Shown: positions 5,860 to 6,083 of the stretch, one piece after another | Numbering within the stretch: position 1 is the first letter of the stretch | How the letters are laid out: each line of letters opens with the position of its first letter | Assembly: GCA_025352865.1 (NCBI GenBank) | Contig: JANXSB010000466.1 | Location: 1-6,083, forward strand | Direction: 5' to 3' | Source of the DNA: Chthoniobacter sp. | GTDB taxonomy: Bacteria > Verrucomicrobiota > Verrucomicrobiia > Chthoniobacterales > Chthoniobacteraceae | Length of the DNA: 6,083 nt | The notes under the pieces: generated by a model | The model's input: only the letters and a program-made list of their open reading frames with translations | What the model was told of the DNA's origin: nothing | Databases searched by the model: none | Translations under genes and position numbers: made by a program

Positions 5860-6083
5860 GTGAATGTCAGCGGTGCTGGGCATCCCGTAGTCAGCGCAAT
5901 AGACGATCTGTTTTTCGCGCTCGGTGGTGAAGTGGAAACCGGCGCGGGTCAGCGTGCCGAGGAAGTCGCGGAAGATGCCGTGCCGCTGGAGTTCGGGGAC
6001 GTTTTCCATGCTCACGATGTCGATGTCCGCGGTCTCGACGAGGCGGGCGAACTCGTTGAGCAAAGGCCATTGTTCCTTTTCGG
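5845..6083 (-). pseudogene. C5-cytosine DNA methyltransferase (Dcm-like), truncated at motif VIII; 5' part outside the window
   Basis: The minus frame is open from the right edge and reads EKEQWPLLNEFARLVETADIDIVSMENVPELQRHGIFRDFLGTL, then FTTEREKQIVYCADYGMP, then STADIHKNSA and a stop. ENVP is methyltransferase motif VI, and YCADYGMP is the lead-in to motif VIII, normally YG(I/V)PQxRRR. Reading on from GMP with one more C gives Gln-His-Arg (bases 5878-5870), exactly the expected residues. So the gene has lost one base from a C run and has then lost everything after QHR: the rest of motif VIII, the target recognition domain, and motifs IX and X. The product would add a C5 methyl mark if whole, but this version cannot be active. 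It presumably once lay directly upstream of vsr on the same strand. Motifs I-IV and the start are outside the window. The TTG at 6063 is internal, not the start. Confidence 0.85.

Overview
The window looks like a high-GC bacterial chromosome, most probably Verrucomicrobiota. That assignment is from memory, not from a search. It rests on an 878-residue RlhA-like U32 protein, a CwlA-type amidase, and three kinds of palindromic interspersed repeat of a sort I associate with verrucomicrobial genomes (translations like 'FRVFRV', 'ARVPRVGDGVPP' and 'KPEACATL').

Layout. Positions 1-402 (+) hold the 3' part of an N-acetylmuramoyl-L-alanine amidase. The 190-base gap that follows carries a long two-armed palindrome (431-533) that reads as protein on both strands and artificially lengthens the next ORF. 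Positions 593-3229 (+) encode the U32/DUF3656 protein, with two quartets of conserved cysteines and two in-frame insertions of palindromic repeat DNA. A convergent vsr mismatch-endonuclease gene (3684-3256, -) follows after 26 bases; it has an in-frame amber codon near its 5' end. Positions 3825-5813 (+) encode a 662-residue PD-(D/E)XK nuclease plus Schlafen-group-3 (DUF2075) SF1 helicase protein. The right edge (6083-5845, -) is the remains of a C5-cytosine DNA methyltransferase that stops exactly at motif VIII.

Interpretation. The left half is housekeeping: cell-wall hydrolysis, and probably RNA hydroxylation. The right half looks like a decayed dcm-vsr pair, both on the minus strand in the usual dcm-then-vsr order. 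The two genes are split by a nuclease-helicase gene on the opposite strand, with lower GC in the lines I counted (33/60 against 41/60 in the U32 gene). The methyltransferase match is lost just after the motif VIII residues Gln-His-Arg, which are one base out of frame. This places one edge of the foreign segment near base 5870. The nuclease-helicase is the only intact gene in the right half and is a candidate single-gene defence factor. Its function is inferred from domains and context only.
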